Below are positions 61,992 through 64,000 of a stretch of 64,000 nt of DNA, in pieces (position 1 is the stretch's first letter; each line of letters begins with the position of its first letter). The DNA lies in the NCBI RefSeq assembly GCF_000687915.1, contig NZ_JHZY01000004.1:1560001-1624000 (forward strand), written 5' to 3'. A program made the translations under genes and the position numbers. Below the pieces are notes generated by a model, which was given only the letters and a program-made list of their open reading frames with translations, was not told the DNA's origin and did not search any database. Source of the stretch: Leeuwenhoekiella sp. MAR_2009_132 (lineage in GTDB: Bacteria; Bacteroidota; Bacteroidia; Flavobacteriales; Flavobacteriaceae).

Positions 61992-64000
61992 ATGAATAAA
62001 ATCGTTCGAATGATAATCCCGGTTTCGGTTGGGATTTTAAGTTTAACGGCCTGTAAAGAGGAAGTTAAAAAGCAGGAGATAGCCGAGGTTAAAATACCAG
62101 CGCTCGACCTTGCAAATATGGATACACTCGTAAAACCTCAAGATAATTTTTACGATTTTGTAAATGGTAATTGGATGCGTAACACCGAGATTCCTGAAGA
62201 AGAATCTACCTGGGGAGGTTTTAGTGTATTACGTAAAAAAACCCGTGAAGATGTACTTACAATTATTGCAGATGCGCAAAAAGAAGGCAAGTATGGGCCA
62301 GAAACAGATCAGGCAAAAGCACTTGCTTTATACGAAGGTCAGTTAGATACGGTTGCTCGTAACGAAGCCGGTTTAAAGCCGCTTCAGCCTGCATTAGAAA
62401 GTATTGCTGCTATCACTTCTGTTTTAGACATACAGAAAGTGAGTCAGGAACGTAACGGTACGGTTTCACCATTTGTAAACTTCAGCGTGTTTTCAGACTT
62501 TTCAAACAGTAAGATGAACGCGGGCTATATCGCTCCGGGAAGATTAGGTTTGCCAGACCGTGACTATTACGTAGAGCAGGATGCAAAATCAAAAGAAATA
62601 CGTGAGCAATACAAAGCATATATTAGCTGGGTATTGCAATATGCGGGAGATGATGAGGCTACTTCAAAAACCGAAGCAGACCGTATCTTAGCATTAGAAA
62701 CTCAACTTGCAGAACCGCGTTTAGATAAGGTTGCACGCAGAGATGCGCGTAATATGAATAACCCACGTAGCGTCGCAGAACTTCAAAAGATGACTTCAGC
62801 AATAAACTGGAAAGCATATTTTGAAAATCAGGGTCTGTCTAAAGAAGTTGATACGGTTATTGTATTGCAAACACAATACATGAAGTCACTTCAAAATGTA
62901 TTGACAAAAACACCATTAGACGATCTTAAATTACTAATGCGATGGGCAACACTTAACTCATGGTCAGATGCGCTAACTACAGAGTTAGAATATGCAAACT
63001 GGGAGTTTTACAGCAAAACTTTAAACGGTACACCTAAGCAAAAACCGGCAGACGAGCGCGCTCTAGAGACCGTAGACAATACACTGGGAGAAGCTTTAGG
63101 TAAATTGTATGTTGATAAAGTGTTTCCGCCAGAGGCGAAAGCTAAAGCAGAAGCGATGATAGACAATATCAAAGAAGCCTTTAGAGATCGTATCAACAAC
63201 CTGGAGTGGATGACCGATTCTACAAAACTTCAGGCGATAGACAAACTGAATAAATTTACTGTAAAAATAGGTTACCCTGATAAGTGGGAAGACTATTCTA
63301 AACTCGAAATAACTGCAGATAAAACTTTCTTTGAAAACTTACTTGCAGCAGGATCCTGGGCAGAAGATAAAAACAATGCAGACTATAAAGAGCCTGTAGA
63401 TAAAACAAGATGGGGTATGTCTCCACAAACGGTAAATGCATATTTTAATCCTTCATTTAACGAGATTGTATTTCCTGCAGCCATATTACAACCCCCTTTC
63501 TATAATTATCAGGCAGATGAAGCGGTGAATTATGGTGGTATAGGAGCGGTTATAGGTCACGAGATTTCTCACGCTTTTGACGACAGTGGTTCGCGTTTTG
63601 ATGGTGATGGTAACTTAAAAAACTGGTGGACCGATGAAGATTTAAGTGCATTTTCAGAACGTAGTGGTGCTCTTGCAGAGCAGTATAGCGCTATAGAAGT
63701 TGCAGACAGCTTATTTATAAACGGAAAATTTACCTTGGGCGAAAACATAGGGGATTTAGGAGGCGTACTAGCGGCCTATACCGGTTTACAGAAATTCTAT
63801 GAGAAGAATGAGAAACCTCAACCTATAGATGGTTACACAGCAGAACAGCGTTTCTTTATCAGCTGGGCAACTATCTGGCGTACAAAGATGCGTGATGATG
63901 CTTTAAGAACACGTATTAAAACAGATCCTCACTCTCCGGGAATGTACCGAGCTTACGTACCACTTCAAAATATTGATGCATTCTACGAGGCATTTAATAT
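61992..64000 (+). CDS. M13-family (neprilysin-like) metallopeptidase, 3' truncated
   Basis: The frame opens with ATG at 61992 and runs off the window end (669 codons seen). A lipoprotein signal (LSLTACKEE) precedes the M13 domain: LVKPQDNFYDFVNGNWMRN at the start, the zinc motif HEISH (H523, E524, H527) in GHEISHAFDDSG, and the third ligand Glu584 in GENIGDLGG. The C-terminal part matches family length so far. It is a secreted zinc endopeptidase of the neprilysin type. It may be co-transcribed with the NTF2-like gene. Confidence 0.95.
   Translation, partial: MNKIVRMIIPVSVGILSLTACKEEVKKQEIAEVKIPALDLANMDTLVKPQDNFYDFVNGNWMRNTEIPEEESTWGGFSVLRKKTREDVLTIIADAQKEGKYGPETDQAKALALYEGQLDTVARNEAGLKPLQPALESIAAITSVLDIQKVSQERNGTVSPFVNFSVFSDFSNSKMNAGYIAPGRLGLPDRDYYVEQDAKSKEIREQYKAYISWVLQYAGDDEATSKTEADRILALETQLAEPRLDKVARRDARNMNNPRSVAELQKMTSAINWKAYFENQGLSKEVDTVIVLQTQYMKSLQNVLTKTPLDDLKLLMRWATLNSWSDALTTELEYANWEFYSKTLNGTPKQKPADERALETVDNTLGEALGKLYVDKVFPPEAKAKAEAMIDNIKEAFRDRINNLEWMTDSTKLQAIDKLNKFTVKIGYPDKWEDYSKLEITADKTFFENLLAAGSWAEDKNNADYKEPVDKTRWGMSPQTVNAYFNPSFNEIVFPAAILQPPFYNYQADEAVNYGGIGAVIGHEISHAFDDSGSRFDGDGNLKNWWTDEDLSAFSERSGALAEQYSAIEVADSLFINGKFTLGENIGDLGGVLAAYTGLQKFYEKNEKPQPIDGYTAEQRFFISWATIWRTKMRDDALRTRIKTDPHSPGMYRAYVPLQNIDAFYEAFN

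Noticed and set aside
1..64000. CRISPR array, prophage or insertion sequence
   Set aside because: No regularly spaced short repeats, no cas genes, no phage structural genes and no transposase frames were found.

Overview
The window is a chromosomal stretch of a Bacteroidota member, most likely a marine-type Flavobacteriaceae. The evidence is T9SS type A and type B secretion tails, promoters of the form TTG-N18-21-TAnnTTTG, an RND pump fused to its TolC-like outer-membrane factor, a lycopene cyclase, a 757-codon PiT-PhoU frame, and low GC with scarce Shine-Dalgarno sequences. The genus cannot be fixed from the sequence alone. No insertion sequence, phage, CRISPR array or rRNA operon is visible. 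Most of the window is ordinary core genome with a few accessory patches.

Layout. 1-4650: the tail of a CbpA-type co-chaperone with its CbpM modulator, then an aldo/keto reductase, a Rieske lipoprotein, an OmpA-like coiled-coil lipoprotein and exonuclease III. 4796-11220: a large outer-membrane beta-barrel candidate and a 1002-aa T9SS type A protein, convergent and sharing one TTAA as both stop codons. 11318-21280: housekeeping genes (glycyl-tRNA synthetase, ComF-like phosphoribosyltransferase, Ig-like lipoprotein, omega-amidase-like nitrilase, cold-shock protein, ClC channel with CBS domains, bacilliredoxin). 21281-24022: an accessory patch with a REP-like palindromic element, a DjlA-like J-domain protein, and an unknown secreted protein bracketed by a 68-bp direct repeat of the J-domain gene's 3' end. 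24023-28078: a giant T9SS type B surface protein with eight Cys-anchored repeats.

28196-34897 is a metal-efflux operon: His-rich secreted protein, RND-TolC fusion, adaptor lipoprotein. 34919-43590 is a metal-acquisition district. It has a TonB receptor with a plug-domain CxxC, a thioredoxin-like protein, lycopene cyclase CrtY, a divergent DtxR/MntR-type regulator with a ZIP transporter, and FeoA/FeoB plus a 46-aa Cys-rich Feo partner. A palindromic operator lies between the divergent -7 boxes of the receptor and the regulator. 43688-46237: SCO protein, RseP-type site-2 protease and tRNA-Asn. 46387-49273: an HNH endonuclease with an N-terminal domain resembling sulfur-binding restriction enzymes, an autoregulated XRE/membrane-protein pair with two operators, and a TVP38-type protein. 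49446-64000: PlsC-like acyltransferase, HD hydrolase, class I ribonucleotide reductase (nrdB, nrdA), CPBP protease, PiT phosphate transporter, a MORN-like secreted protein, three tandem related lipoproteins, an NTF2-like protein and a truncated M13 metallopeptidase.

The best candidates for something less described are the repeat-flanked secreted gene, the TonB receptor/thioredoxin/DtxR arrangement, the XRE operator pair, the HNH gene beside the tRNA, and the tandem lipoprotein family.
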